A stretch of DNA of 62,413 nt. Source: an uncultured Oscillibacter sp. (GTDB lineage Bacteria; Bacillota; Clostridia; Oscillospirales; Oscillospiraceae). Positions 32,315 to 40,988 of this stretch are shown here, piece by piece. The notes beneath the pieces are model-generated. The model was not told where the DNA came from, did not search any database, and saw only the letters and a program-made list of their open reading frames with translations. The first letter of the stretch is position 1; every line of letters starts with the position of its first letter. The stretch lies in assembly GCA_947382875.1 (NCBI GenBank), contig CANDBG010000008.1, forward strand, positions 1 to 62,413, given 5' to 3'. A program made the position numbers and the translations under genes.

Positions 32315-33502
32315 ATGACAATCACGGAACCTTACATTCCTGCCCGGATCTTGAACCGTTTTTTTCTATGTGTCTGGGGGGTGGCGTTCTCCCTGCAAAT
32401 GGGGCAGAACATTTTTAACAACTCCATCACGGTTTATGCAAACTCTTTAGGCTATTCCAACACCTTTGCCGGAAGTCTGGCCATTCCATATCTGATGGGC
32501 GCATTGGTCGGACGGATTCTGGGCGGCGCGCTGTCCGACACCCGCAGCCGCCGTTTTGGGATGCTGCTGGGATGCGGTTCTTTTTTGACCGGTTCCATTT
32601 TGTACAGTATCCCTTCCCTGGCGGTTTCGCCGGTACTGATGCTGGCCCGCGGGATGCATGGCTTTGGGTATGCCTGCGGCAGCACCGCCTATTCCGTGGC
32701 CGCGGTGGACGTCACGCCGCCGGAGAAAATGGCGCTGGGCCTGGGCGTCAACTGGACGGCGCAAGGGTTTGCGCAGGCATTGGGCGGCGTAGTAACCGCC
32801 TGTCTGGTGATTAACGGCAGTTACACGCCTCTTTTTATTGGAGCCGTTTTGTTTTTGCTTCTGGCGGTTTTGTTCAGCCAGATATGCAGCTATGAACGGA
32901 GCCAATCCGGCAAAGCCGCGAAAAAGGTCCGCTTCCGTTTTGCGGACCTGGTGGAAAAATCCGCCGTTCCCCATGCAATTGTGGTTTTTGTGTATTACCT
33001 GGGCCTGGCCCTGCCCTGCTTTTACGCCGTATCGGTTTCTCTGAAAAAAGGATTTGCCAATGGAAGCCTGTTTTTCACGGCCTGCGCGGTGGGGATGGTA
33101 CTTACAAACCTGCTGTTGGTGCGTCTGGCGGAACGCATTGGCAATCTTGCCGCCATGATTCCGGTGTTTATGTTCGCAATCGCGTCGGTTTTGCTGATGG
33201 GCTTCGGTACGCGCTTTGCCTCCTTTCTGACCGCCGGGGCGCTGTTTGGCATCGGCATTGGCGGAATGCCGGTGCTGCAAAGCGAGACGGTGCGCCGTCT
33301 TCCGGTGTACCAGCGCGGCGGCGGCACCAGCACGCTGTTCCTGGCAATGGACCTTTCCATGGGAATCGGTCCGGTTCTTTGGGGCGCCGCCCTGGACCGG
33401 CTTTCCTACCGGCTGGTCTGTGTGCTGTCCGTCTGCGTGATGGCCGCCGCGGTATTGCTTCTGCTTCGCGTGTTCGGCAAGAGGGCGGGCGCAGAGGTAT
33501 AA
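32315..33502 (+). CDS. MFS transporter
   Basis: 395 residues, about twelve helices. It begins ILNRFFLCVWGVAFSLQMGQNIFNNSITVYANSLG, with the MFS loop GRILGGALSDTRSRRFGMLLG between helices 2 and 3. It belongs to a different subfamily from the two 431-residue carriers and resembles arabinose/drug-type exporters. CAGGAGGTTTTC precedes the ATG. It is the last gene of the 27405-33502 operon, and its stop overlaps the next operator module. Confidence 0.85.
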   Translation: MTITEPYIPARILNRFFLCVWGVAFSLQMGQNIFNNSITVYANSLGYSNTFAGSLAIPYLMGALVGRILGGALSDTRSRRFGMLLGCGSFLTGSILYSIPSLAVSPVLMLARGMHGFGYACGSTAYSVAAVDVTPPEKMALGLGVNWTAQGFAQALGGVVTACLVINGSYTPLFIGAVLFLLLAVLFSQICSYERSQSGKAAKKVRFRFADLVEKSAVPHAIVVFVYYLGLALPCFYAVSVSLKKGFANGSLFFTACAVGMVLTNLLLVRLAERIGNLAAMIPVFMFAIASVLLMGFGTRFASFLTAGALFGIGIGGMPVLQSETVRRLPVYQRGGGTSTLFLAMDLSMGIGPVLWGAALDRLSYRLVCVLSVCVMAAAVLLLLRVFGKRAGAEV

Positions 33503-33564
33503 ACGTCAGGTTATACCTCTATCACAAAACCAGTGATTGTGTTATCCCGCAGTTCCGATAAAAT
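33498..33564 (+). promoter_or_regulatory. LysR-type operator module and promoter of the AKR/ADH operon
   Basis: TATAAA-N6-GTTATA (33498-33515), 4 bp, half site TATCAC (33520-33525), -35 TTGTGT (33537-33542) at the conserved 17-base offset, 16 bp, -10 TAAAAT (33559-33564). The most divergent of the seven modules. Confidence 0.6.
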
Positions 33565-33619
33565 GAGGATAGTGGATAGTCCGTTATCCGCAAGTTTAGG
33601 AAAGGTGAATTGATGGCAT

Positions 33620-34498
33620 ATGAAAATTCCGACTGTGACTCTCTCCAATGGCGTAGAAATGCCGGAGATCGGCTTTGGCGTTGCGGCGCTGGGAAACGGA
33701 AAGGCATTCCATACGGCAATGGAAGCTGCATTAGAAAACGGATACCGAATGTTTGACACTGCGCCCTTTTACGAAAATGAGGCGGAGGTCGGGGAATTCC
33801 TCCGCGGCTGTGGAATTCCCCGTCAGGAGCTGTTTATCACCACAAAGCTGCCCAACGCCTGTCACGCTTACGAGGACACCCTCAAAGCCTTTGACACCGC
33901 GCTGGAACATATGGGGCTGGACTATTTGGATTTGTTCCTCATCCATTTTCCGGTCCCCAGCGTTGGCAAGTACCATGAGGCGTGGAAAGCCATGGAAAAG
34001 CTCTACCGGGAAAAAAGAGTGCGTGCGATTGGCGTGTCCAACTTCCAGGAGCCGCATCTGCAAAAGATTCTGGATACGGGCGAGATTGTTCCCCAGGTCA
34101 ACGAGCTGGAATGCAATCCTTATCTGACGGTACGCCCGCTGTGCAATTTCTGCGCGGAGCATGGAATTCGTGTTGTGAACTGGTTTCCCCTGGGCGGCCC
34201 GCGGGAACCCCTGGTCCCCTACCCGATGGACGATTTCAAGGTCCTCCTCGATGACCCCGTGATGCTTCGCATTGGCGCCAAATACGGAAAAAGCGCCGCA
34301 CAGGCCGCTCTGAAATGGGCGATTCAGAATCACATCACGCCGATTCCCAAATCCTCCAACCCGGAACGCATCCGTCAGAACTGCGATATTTACGATTTTA
34401 CGCTGACGCCGGAGGAACTGGCGGAGATTGACGCGTTGAATCATGACCGCCGTCTTGGCCCCGACCCAAACACCTTTGACGACATGGAAATGGGCTGA
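33620..34498 (+). CDS. Aldo-keto reductase
   Basis: 292 residues, (beta/alpha)8 NAD(P)H-dependent carbonyl reductase. The catalytic tetrad is visible: Asp and Tyr in MFDTAPFYENEAEVG, Lys in FITTKLPN, His in LFLIHFPVP. The cofactor-binding tail is PIPKSSNPERIRQN. First gene of a two-gene operon with a zinc dehydrogenase. The ATG used gives MKIPTVTLSNG, the normal AKR beginning; a neighbouring ATG is out of frame. Confidence 0.9.
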   Translation: MKIPTVTLSNGVEMPEIGFGVAALGNGKAFHTAMEAALENGYRMFDTAPFYENEAEVGEFLRGCGIPRQELFITTKLPNACHAYEDTLKAFDTALEHMGLDYLDLFLIHFPVPSVGKYHEAWKAMEKLYREKRVRAIGVSNFQEPHLQKILDTGEIVPQVNELECNPYLTVRPLCNFCAEHGIRVVNWFPLGGPREPLVPYPMDDFKVLLDDPVMLRIGAKYGKSAAQAALKWAIQNHITPIPKSSNPERIRQNCDIYDFTLTPEELAEIDALNHDRRLGPDPNTFDDMEMG

Positions 34499-34552
34499 AC
34501 AAAGCATTACAGAGAACCGGATTCTCATTCTAAAAACGAACGGAGGGATTTT

Positions 34553-35587
34553 ATGAAAGCCGTGGTTTTTACCGGCAAGGGAAAAATCGAAGTGCAGGAC
34601 ATTCCAAAACCGGTCACGCCGCCAGACGAAATTATGGTGAAAATCGAATATTGCGCGCTCTGCGCGACGGACGTGCATCTGGTAGACAACGGACTTTTCG
34701 GCGTAAACCAGCCGCTGATTTTAGGCCACGAAATGTCCGGAACCGTCGTTGAAATCGGTGAAACGGCTGCGAAGGAAAGTGATTTCCAGATTGGCGACCA
34801 TGTAACGGCAAACCCGGTGCCGTTCTGCGGAACCTGCGCGCATTGCCGGAAGGGGCAGTATGCGCACTGTGAAAACGCGGCGTTCGACCCGTCCAAGCGG
34901 CCGATGGACGCCATGGCGGAATATCGAAGTTACCACCCACGTCAACTTTATCGGGTGCCGGACGACGTGCCCTTCCAGCACGCTTGTCTGGTGGAACCGA
35001 TCACCACAGCCAGCCGCGGTATGGAACTGGCGGATATGCCTCTGGGCAGTACGGTCTGCCTTTCCGGCGCGGGGAGTATCGGATTGATTATGCTGAATCT
35101 GGTGAAGTACCGCGGCGGCACGCGGATTACCGTGATTGAACCGGTAGCGGAAAAACGGAAGCTGGCATTGGAAATGGGCGCGCAATATGTAATTGATCCC
35201 GCCGCGCAGGATGTTGTACAGGAGGGAATGCGCATTACCGACGGACTGGGTTATGACTTTGTATTTGAAATGTCCGGCGTCCCCCGCGCCGGGGAACTGT
35301 GCCCGTCCCTGGTGGCGCACTGCGGCTGCGTGGAGTATTTTGCTCTTTACCCCGAAGACTACCGATTACCGCTGAATCTGACCGAGATGTTCAACAAGGA
35401 AGCGCGAATCCAGTGTACGTTTACAAATCCGTTCCTCTACCCCAAGAGCATTGACCTTTTGCAGCGTCTGGATATGGACCGGCTGGCAGGGCCTGTGTAT
35501 GACATTACAGACGCGCCCCAAGCCTTTGCGGACTTCAAAACCGCAAAGTATCCCAAATTGCTGATTCATTGCGCACAGGATAACTGA
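34553..35587 (+). CDS. Zinc-dependent medium-chain dehydrogenase (threonine/sorbitol-type)
   Basis: 344 residues. Catalytic zinc ligands are in YCALCATDVHLVDNG and ILGHEMSGTVVEI. The structural zinc lobe is CGTCAHCRKGQYAHCENAA, with four cysteines intact. The Rossmann turn is LSGAGSIGLIMLNLVK. It is homologous to, but clearly different from, the dehydrogenase at 30238-31311. GGAGGGATTTT precedes the ATG. Cotranscribed with the aldo-keto reductase, the pair could interconvert a keto and hydroxy intermediate. Confidence 0.88.
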   Translation: MKAVVFTGKGKIEVQDIPKPVTPPDEIMVKIEYCALCATDVHLVDNGLFGVNQPLILGHEMSGTVVEIGETAAKESDFQIGDHVTANPVPFCGTCAHCRKGQYAHCENAAFDPSKRPMDAMAEYRSYHPRQLYRVPDDVPFQHACLVEPITTASRGMELADMPLGSTVCLSGAGSIGLIMLNLVKYRGGTRITVIEPVAEKRKLALEMGAQYVIDPAAQDVVQEGMRITDGLGYDFVFEMSGVPRAGELCPSLVAHCGCVEYFALYPEDYRLPLNLTEMFNKEARIQCTFTNPFLYPKSIDLLQRLDMDRLAGPVYDITDAPQAFADFKTAKYPKLLIHCAQDN

Positions 35588-35644
35588 CCGCTTATCTTAC
35601 CATAACAAAGTGACGGCTTGTGTTTTGTGAGGCAACTCTATAAA
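35579..35644 (+). promoter_or_regulatory. LysR-type operator module and promoter of the transaldolase-like gene
   Basis: GATAAC-N6-CTTATC (35579-35596, overlapping the stop codon of the preceding gene), 4 bp, half site CATAAC (35601-35606), -35 TTGTGT (35618-35623), 15 bp, -10 TATAAA (35639-35644). Confidence 0.7.
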
Positions 35645-35708
35645 ATAACATTATAGAGTCCTTTCCATGGTGAATTTACACAAAACTTTTATTAGGAGGA
35701 ATTTTGCA

Positions 35709-36407
35709 ATGCTGAACGAGAAATTTGAGATCTTCATGAACTGTGAAAATGTGGAAACCGTGAAGAAGTACATGGATCTGTACCCGGTTCTGGCCGGCAT
35801 TACCACCAATCCAATCATGATCTCCCGTCTGAAGCGTACGGACTACTTCACCATTCTGAAGGAACTGCGTGCGGCCATCGGAAATAAGAAGCTGTTCACT
35901 CAGGTTACCTCCAAGAATTCCGCCGACATTATGGAAGAAGCCTACCGTATCCGTGATGCCGCCGGAGAAAACACCATCGTGAAGATTCCTGCGATGGAAT
36001 TCGGCATCAAGGCCATTTATGAGCTGCATCAGCAGAACATCCCCACCTGCGCAACGCTCTGCTGCTCTACCATTCAAGGCGTGATGGCGCTGGAAGCAGG
36101 CGCATCCTATGCCGTTCCTTTCCATTTCCACATGAAGGACGCCGGTCTGGACCCTGTGTCCACCACCCGCGAACTGGTGGAATATACCCGCGTCTCCGGC
36201 AAGGGCAAGATTATGGGCGCGGCCCACAGAACCTTGGAGGAATTCGGCTACTGCATGGGCCAGGGCGTTCAGGCGTTCACCATCGACCCGAACTTCATCA
36301 CCAACGGCATGATGAACGACTGCGTTACCAAAAACCTCGACATCTTCCTGGGCGGCTGGGAGAGCGTCTTCGGCGAAGGCGTCCGCATTCTGGACCTCCC
36401 CCGCTGA
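35709..36407 (+). CDS. Transaldolase / fructose-6-phosphate aldolase-like protein
   Basis: 232 residues, the size of the small transaldolase (TalC/FSA) class. It starts with an FSA-like strand (KFEIFMNCENVETVKKY), the substrate loop AGITTNPIMISR, and the Schiff-base Lys in NTIVKIPAMEFGIKAI at about residue 87. TCATLCCSTIQGVMALEAGASYAVPF is the usual next block. It catalyses reversible aldol cleavage, probably of a non-phosphorylated or unusual substrate given its context. AGGAGGAAT precedes the ATG. It has its own module-type promoter and is followed by a terminator, so it is a monocistronic member of the regulon. Confidence 0.85.
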   Translation: MLNEKFEIFMNCENVETVKKYMDLYPVLAGITTNPIMISRLKRTDYFTILKELRAAIGNKKLFTQVTSKNSADIMEEAYRIRDAAGENTIVKIPAMEFGIKAIYELHQQNIPTCATLCCSTIQGVMALEAGASYAVPFHFHMKDAGLDPVSTTRELVEYTRVSGKGKIMGAAHRTLEEFGYCMGQGVQAFTIDPNFITNGMMNDCVTKNLDIFLGGWESVFGEGVRILDLPR

Positions 36408-36496
36408 TCTCTGACAATTGCATAGCCGGGCGGCGGCGCAGCGGAACGACTGCGCCGGAGCGCCGCTTCGCTGCAAGGCACTACGCGGACAGGCAG

Positions 36497-36544
36497 AGAA
36501 CCTCCCAACGCTGGAAAGCAGCAAGGGAGGTTCTTTCGCGTCTG
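36497..36544 (+). terminator. Intrinsic terminator after the transaldolase-like gene
   Basis: AGAACCTCCC (36497-36506) pairs with GGGAGGTTCT (36535-36544), followed by TTCGCG; the T run is short. Confidence 0.6.
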
Positions 36545-36568
36545 AACCGGAAAATTCACCGGCAAAAC

Positions 36569-36636
36569 CATAACCCGCGAGTTATGCAATCATAATAATT
36601 TGGCGGATTGAAACCCAAACGAATGCATTGTATCAT
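36569..36636 (+). promoter_or_regulatory. LysR-type operator module and promoter of the cupin-to-symporter operon
   Basis: Perfect palindrome CATAAC-N6-GTTATG (36569-36586), 4 bp, half site CATAAT (36591-36596), TTTGGCGGA, -35 TTGAAA (36608-36613), 17 bp, -10 TATCAT (36631-36636). Confidence 0.8.
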
Positions 36637-36687
36637 GAAAAACAAGGATATCAGCCACAAAACGGACATGAGGAGGACACGACTGCT

Positions 36688-37044
36688 ATGAGCTATCAGG
36701 TTGTTCAGAAAAACGAAGCGGTAAAGTATGAGGCCCCCGGTCATTTCGACTGCCTGACAACCCGTCTTCACAATCCAGACGGTGTGAATGACGGTACAAT
36801 TGTAATGGGCCTGTCGCATTTTCTGCCCGGCGGCGGAGCCAATATGGCGGCGGCCAATTTTGAGATGGTCTATTACATCGTGGAAGGGGAAATGACCGTC
36901 ACCCTGAAAGACGACGCCGGAACGGAGACGGCGTATGTTCTGCACGCGGGCGACAGCGTACATTTCGGCAAGGGAACCCAGCGTGCCAGCTTGAATACCG
37001 GTATTGTAACGGCGCAGATGCTCACGGTGATGATTAAAAAGTAA
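36688..37044 (+). CDS. Small cupin-domain protein
   Basis: 118 residues forming one cupin barrel: motif 1 around FLPGGGANMAAANFEMVYYIVEGEMTV and motif 2 LHAGDSVHFGKGTQRASLN. Most of the usual metal-binding histidines of motif 1 are replaced (NMA instead of H-x-H), so a binding or isomerase role is as likely as metal catalysis. GAGGAGGACACGACTGCT precedes the ATG. First gene of the nine-gene operon that ends at 44734. Its partner step is unknown. Confidence 0.75.
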   Translation: MSYQVVQKNEAVKYEAPGHFDCLTTRLHNPDGVNDGTIVMGLSHFLPGGGANMAAANFEMVYYIVEGEMTVTLKDDAGTETAYVLHAGDSVHFGKGTQRASLNTGIVTAQMLTVMIKK

Positions 37045-37085
37045 TGGAAGAAATTTCAGGAAAAGAAAGGGGATAACCGGCAGAT

Positions 37086-37886
37086 ATGTCTGATTTATTC
37101 AATTTGCAGGGACGCAATGCCGTCATTTTCGGAGGCGCGGGCGGCTTGGGAAAGCTGATTGCCAAGGCTTACGCCGAAGCGGGCGCCAATGTGGCCATTG
37201 CCTCCCGGAGTGAGGAAAAACTCCGCGCCGCGTGCGAGGAGCTGCACGCGCAGACTGGAAAAGCATTTCGGTATTACGTCTGCGACGCCACCGACGAGGC
37301 CGCCGTAGAGGCCGCCGCGAAAAAGGCAAACGAGGAAATGGGCGGCGTAACGATTCTGGTGAACTCCCAGGGCGTCAACAAAAAGGTGCCGGCGTTGGAG
37401 TTCCCCGTCGACGAATTCAATCGCGTCATGAATGCAAACGTTACCTCCGTGCTGATTACGTCGAAGCACTTCGGCGCGTACATGAAGGAACAGGGCTACG
37501 GCAAAATCGTGAACGTCACGTCGGTCCGGGGCAAAATCGCAACCCGCGGCCCGGGCAACGCGGCGTATTGCGCCAGCAAGGGCGCGGAAGATATGCTGAC
37601 GAAGGTTCTGGCCGCCGAGCTGGGACCCTATGGCATTACAGTCAACGGCTTTGGTCCCAACATCATGAAAACGCCTATGATGAACAAGGTTTTTGAAATG
37701 CGGGCCAAAGAGGCGGGCGTTACTGTGGAGGAATATTTGCAGCAGCAGGGCGCAAGTCTGCCGCTGCGCCGGATGTCCGGCCCGGAGGACTGTGTGGGCA
37801 CCGCGCTGTTCCTGGCGGCTCCCGCTTCGGACTTCCTGACCGGCAACATCCTTTATCCCGACGGCGGCCTGACGGCGGTCGGCTGA
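37086..37886 (+). CDS. Short-chain dehydrogenase/reductase (FabG-like; candidate ring reductase)
   Basis: 266 residues: cofactor loop GGAGGLGKLIAKAYAEAG, LVNSQGVNKKVPA (replacing the usual NNAG with NSQG), catalytic Ser in VNVTSVRGKIA and YCASKGAEDML (Tyr-x3-Lys), with PDGGLTAVG at the C-terminus. In the pathway proposed here for this operon it would reduce the ring (phloroglucinol-reductase-like role), but the sequence alone cannot fix this. It lies 41 bases after the cupin gene and 13 before the thiolase. Confidence 0.85.
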   Translation: MSDLFNLQGRNAVIFGGAGGLGKLIAKAYAEAGANVAIASRSEEKLRAACEELHAQTGKAFRYYVCDATDEAAVEAAAKKANEEMGGVTILVNSQGVNKKVPALEFPVDEFNRVMNANVTSVLITSKHFGAYMKEQGYGKIVNVTSVRGKIATRGPGNAAYCASKGAEDMLTKVLAAELGPYGITVNGFGPNIMKTPMMNKVFEMRAKEAGVTVEEYLQQQGASLPLRRMSGPEDCVGTALFLAAPASDFLTGNILYPDGGLTAVG

Positions 37887-37899
37887 GGAGGCGTGAACC

Positions 37900-39150
37900 G
37901 TGAGAGAGGTAGTCATTGCGGACGCCTGCCGGACGGCGGTAGGAAGCATGGGCGGAAGCCTGCGGCCCCTGTCCGCCTGCGACATGGCGGAGGCCGTGCT
38001 GCGGGGAATTGTGGAGCGCACCGGGATTCGGGCCGGTGAACTGGATGAAGTGATTCTGGGCCATTGCCGTCAGACCTCCGACGAACCCAATGTTGCACGG
38101 GTAGCGGCGCTGCGGGCCGGAATCCCGGAAAGCGTTCCCGCTTATACGGTTATGCGGCAGTGCGCCTCCGGCATGACGGCGGTGCAGAACGGCGCGATGA
38201 GCATTCAGTGCGGTCAGGCGGATATGATTTTAGCGGGCGGAACGGAATCCATGTCCAACGCCGTGTTTTATGTCCGAAACGCCCGCTGGGGCGTAGGCAC
38301 CGGCACCACCGAGTTTGTTGACGCGTTAACGGAGGTGCAGTACCGCAGCCAGCCGGAAGAAACCTATGGACATTACAACATGGGCGCAACGGCGGAAAAC
38401 GTCGCGGAAGTCAAGAGAATCAGCCGTGAGGAACAGGACGCGTTTGCGCTGGACTCCCAGAGAAAAGCCGCCGCCGCGATTCAAGCGGGACGCTTCCGGG
38501 ACGAAATCGTTCCCCTGATTGTTCCGCAGGGCCGGAAAAAACCGCCGCTGGTGTTTGATACGGACGAATTTCCCCGTCCCAATTCCACCATGGAGAGTCT
38601 GGGCAGACTGCGGCCATGTTTTCCGATTCGCCATGACAGCAGTGGGCGTCTGTTCAGCGCCCGGGAGGGCGGCGGCACCGTGACAGCCGCCAGTTCCTCC
38701 GGACGAAACGACGGCGCGTCCGCGATGCTGCTGGTTTCCCGGGAGAAGGCGGATGCCCTGGGGCTGAAGCCCCTGGCACGGATCACCGGCATGGGTTCCG
38801 CGGGCTGTGATCCCCGCACAATGGGACTTGGCCCGGTATATGCCGTTCCCAAAGCCCTGAAAAACGCGGGCCTGACCATGGACGACATTGGACTGGTGGA
38901 GCTGAACGAAGCCTTTGCTTCGCAATCCATCGCCTGCATTCGGGAGCTGGGCCTGGAGAACCGGAAGGAAATCGTCAATGTGAACGGCGGCGCGATTGCC
39001 CTGGGACATCCCGTCGGCTCCTCCGGGTGCCGGATTCTGGTCACGCTGGTACATGAAATGAAGCGGCGCGGCGTGCGGTACGGCCTGGCAACGCTGTGCA
39101 TTGCGGGCGGAATGGGGCAGGCAACCGTCGTGGAACTCTGCAACGGATAA
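37900..39150 (+). CDS. Thiolase (acetyl-CoA C-acyltransferase)
   Basis: 416 residues. The nucleophilic Cys is in YTVMRQCASGMTAVQ (about residue 86). The C-terminal catalytic His is in NVNGGAIALGHPVGSSG and the acid/base Cys in LATLCIAGGMGQA. It cleaves 3-oxoacyl-CoA with CoA; in this operon the likely substrate is acetoacetyl-CoA or a close analogue, giving acetyl-CoA. The start is GTG with GAGGAGGCG eight bases upstream. Adjacent to the BKACE gene, consistent with C-C cleavage reactions in series. Confidence 0.92.
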   Translation: MREVVIADACRTAVGSMGGSLRPLSACDMAEAVLRGIVERTGIRAGELDEVILGHCRQTSDEPNVARVAALRAGIPESVPAYTVMRQCASGMTAVQNGAMSIQCGQADMILAGGTESMSNAVFYVRNARWGVGTGTTEFVDALTEVQYRSQPEETYGHYNMGATAENVAEVKRISREEQDAFALDSQRKAAAAIQAGRFRDEIVPLIVPQGRKKPPLVFDTDEFPRPNSTMESLGRLRPCFPIRHDSSGRLFSAREGGGTVTAASSSGRNDGASAMLLVSREKADALGLKPLARITGMGSAGCDPRTMGLGPVYAVPKALKNAGLTMDDIGLVELNEAFASQSIACIRELGLENRKEIVNVNGGAIALGHPVGSSGCRILVTLVHEMKRRGVRYGLATLCIAGGMGQATVVELCNG

Positions 39151-39172
39151 AACGGAAAGGAATTTACGGATT

Positions 39173-40066
39173 ATGGCAAAGACCAACAAAGTGATTATTT
39201 CCGCGTGCCTGTGCGGCGCGGGAACCAAAAAGGATCAGGCGCCTACCGTCCCTTACACCCCGGAGGAAATCTCCGACCAGGCGGTTGCCTGTGCAAAGGC
39301 GGGCGCGGCAATTGCACATATTCATGTGCGCGAAGACAAAATGGTCGACGGCGTGATGCAGATTGGCTACAAGTCCATGAGCCTGGAAAAGTTCACCGAA
39401 GCGGTAGACCTGACCCGGAAGAAGTGCCGGGAACAGGGCGTGGACATTGTTTTGAATCTGACCACCTCCGGCGGCGAATATGAAGATCAAAAGCGTTTGC
39501 AGCACCTGGGAAAACTGCTGCCGGAAATGTGTTCCTTTGACCCGAATACGCTGAACTGGGCCAACAGCTATATTTTTGAAAACAGTCCGCGCTTTCTGAA
39601 CCTGCTGGCTCAGGAGGTTGTCAAGCACAACATCAAGCCGGAGTTCGAGGTGTTTGACACCGGCCACATTGATTCAGTGATGTACTACGTCAAAAAGTGG
39701 AACATCCCCCAGCCGCCTCACATCCAATTCATTATGGGCGTCGGCGGCTCCATGCCGGGTACGGCGGAGAATCTGGCGTTTCTGGTGAACAAGCTGCCCG
39801 AGGGCGCAACCTGGTCCGTCTCCGGCATCGGCAAGGCGCATATGCCGATGATGCTGGCCGGTCTGGCCCTGGGCTGCGACGGCCTGCGGGTGGGCCTGGA
39901 GGACAACATTCTTTACGGCAAAAACCCGGACGGCTCCAAGGTGATTGCGACAAACGTCATGCTGGTGGAGCGCGCCGTGGAGCTGACGAAGCTGGCCGGA
40001 CGCGAAATTGCAACCGCCGCAGATGCACGGACCATTCTGGGCCTGGAAAACCGGGCGTCGTTATAA
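39173..40066 (+). CDS. BKACE family (DUF849) beta-keto acid cleavage enzyme
   Basis: 297 residues, TIM barrel. The zinc-binding HIHVR motif (IAHIHVRED at about residue 45) and the later GLEDN block with the metal Glu are present, and ISACLCGAGTKKDQAPTVPYTPEEI is the usual N-terminus. BKACE enzymes condense a beta-keto acid with acetyl-CoA and split it into acetoacetate plus a new acyl-CoA. A family member is known as triacetate acetoacetate-lyase in anaerobic phloroglucinol catabolism. The neighbouring cyclase, dehydrogenase and CoA-transferase genes make that role plausible. Confidence 0.9.
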   Translation: MAKTNKVIISACLCGAGTKKDQAPTVPYTPEEISDQAVACAKAGAAIAHIHVREDKMVDGVMQIGYKSMSLEKFTEAVDLTRKKCREQGVDIVLNLTTSGGEYEDQKRLQHLGKLLPEMCSFDPNTLNWANSYIFENSPRFLNLLAQEVVKHNIKPEFEVFDTGHIDSVMYYVKKWNIPQPPHIQFIMGVGGSMPGTAENLAFLVNKLPEGATWSVSGIGKAHMPMMLAGLALGCDGLRVGLEDNILYGKNPDGSKVIATNVMLVERAVELTKLAGREIATAADARTILGLENRASL

Positions 40067-40085
40067 AAAACAGGAGGTTATTATT

Positions 40086-40988
40086 ATGGCTTACATGCCT
40101 TTGGATCAAAACAAGTTTTATCTGGATGATTCCAAGATGACGAAAATCTATGACCTTTCCATGCCTTGGGGCGTGGACACGCCGCTGTGGCCGTTTCCCG
40201 GTCCCCGGCAGGATCTGGTATTTCCCCGCGGCCAATACCTGGGACGCTTCCACAAGCGTACCATGACCTATACCGGCACGCTCCACGCCGGTACGCATAT
40301 GGATGCGCCGAACCACGTGCTTCACGAGGAAGAAGTAGACCGGGAAGCCAACGGCTATACCCTGGCGGAGATTCACCTGGAACGCTGCATCGGCACCGGC
40401 GTGATTGTGGATATGCGCTATCTGCGGGACGAATTCGAGGCCAGGTGGAATGCCGCCGGAGGCGACCCCGCCAGGATGGGCAATATCTGGCACGAGATTA
40501 CGCCGGAAGAGCTGGAAGCCGCCTGCAAGAAAGACGGTCTGGAAATCCGGAAAAACGATTGGGTCATCATCAACACGGGCTTCCACCACTATTGGCGCAA
40601 GAACAATGACAAGTATTATAACTATTACGCCGGAGAAGGCCCCGCCCTGGCGGAATATCTGACGCACGTCAAGCACATCAAGGGTATTTCCGGTACCTGG
40701 GGCGCGACGGACGCTCCTCTGTGGCACCATCCTCTGAAAGAGCAAATGCCCTGGCTGGACACCGCCTACCGCGCCGCTACCGGAAAGGACCCGGCGGTCG
40801 AGTATCCCGACTACGAACCCTGCCACCGCATTTATATGCAGCACGGCGTCTGCACCATCGAAAATGCCGGCGGCGACATCGACGAAGTGACAGGCCGCCG
40901 TATGATTATTGCGGCGTTCCCCTTCCGCTGCGAGATGGCGGACGGCGGCTTCGTCCGGCTGGTCGCATGGGAGGAAGGCAGCTTCTGA
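40086..40988 (+). CDS. Cyclase-family metal-dependent hydrolase (candidate ring cyclohydrolase)
   Basis: 300 residues of the cyclase/kynurenine-formamidase family. The signature LHAGTHMDAPNH (H-x-G-T-H-x-D-x-P-x-H) is intact at about residue 76. It begins IYDLSMPWGVDTPLWPFPG and has a late GISGTWGATDAPLW block. Members hydrolyse amide, lactone or cyclic 1,3-dione C-C bonds with Mn or Zn. Here it probably opens a reduced ring to a hydroxy-oxo acid. CAGGAGGTTATTATT precedes the ATG. Its stop overlaps the next start as TGATG. Confidence 0.87.
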   Translation: MAYMPLDQNKFYLDDSKMTKIYDLSMPWGVDTPLWPFPGPRQDLVFPRGQYLGRFHKRTMTYTGTLHAGTHMDAPNHVLHEEEVDREANGYTLAEIHLERCIGTGVIVDMRYLRDEFEARWNAAGGDPARMGNIWHEITPEELEAACKKDGLEIRKNDWVIINTGFHHYWRKNNDKYYNYYAGEGPALAEYLTHVKHIKGISGTWGATDAPLWHHPLKEQMPWLDTAYRAATGKDPAVEYPDYEPCHRIYMQHGVCTIENAGGDIDEVTGRRMIIAAFPFRCEMADGGFVRLVAWEEGSF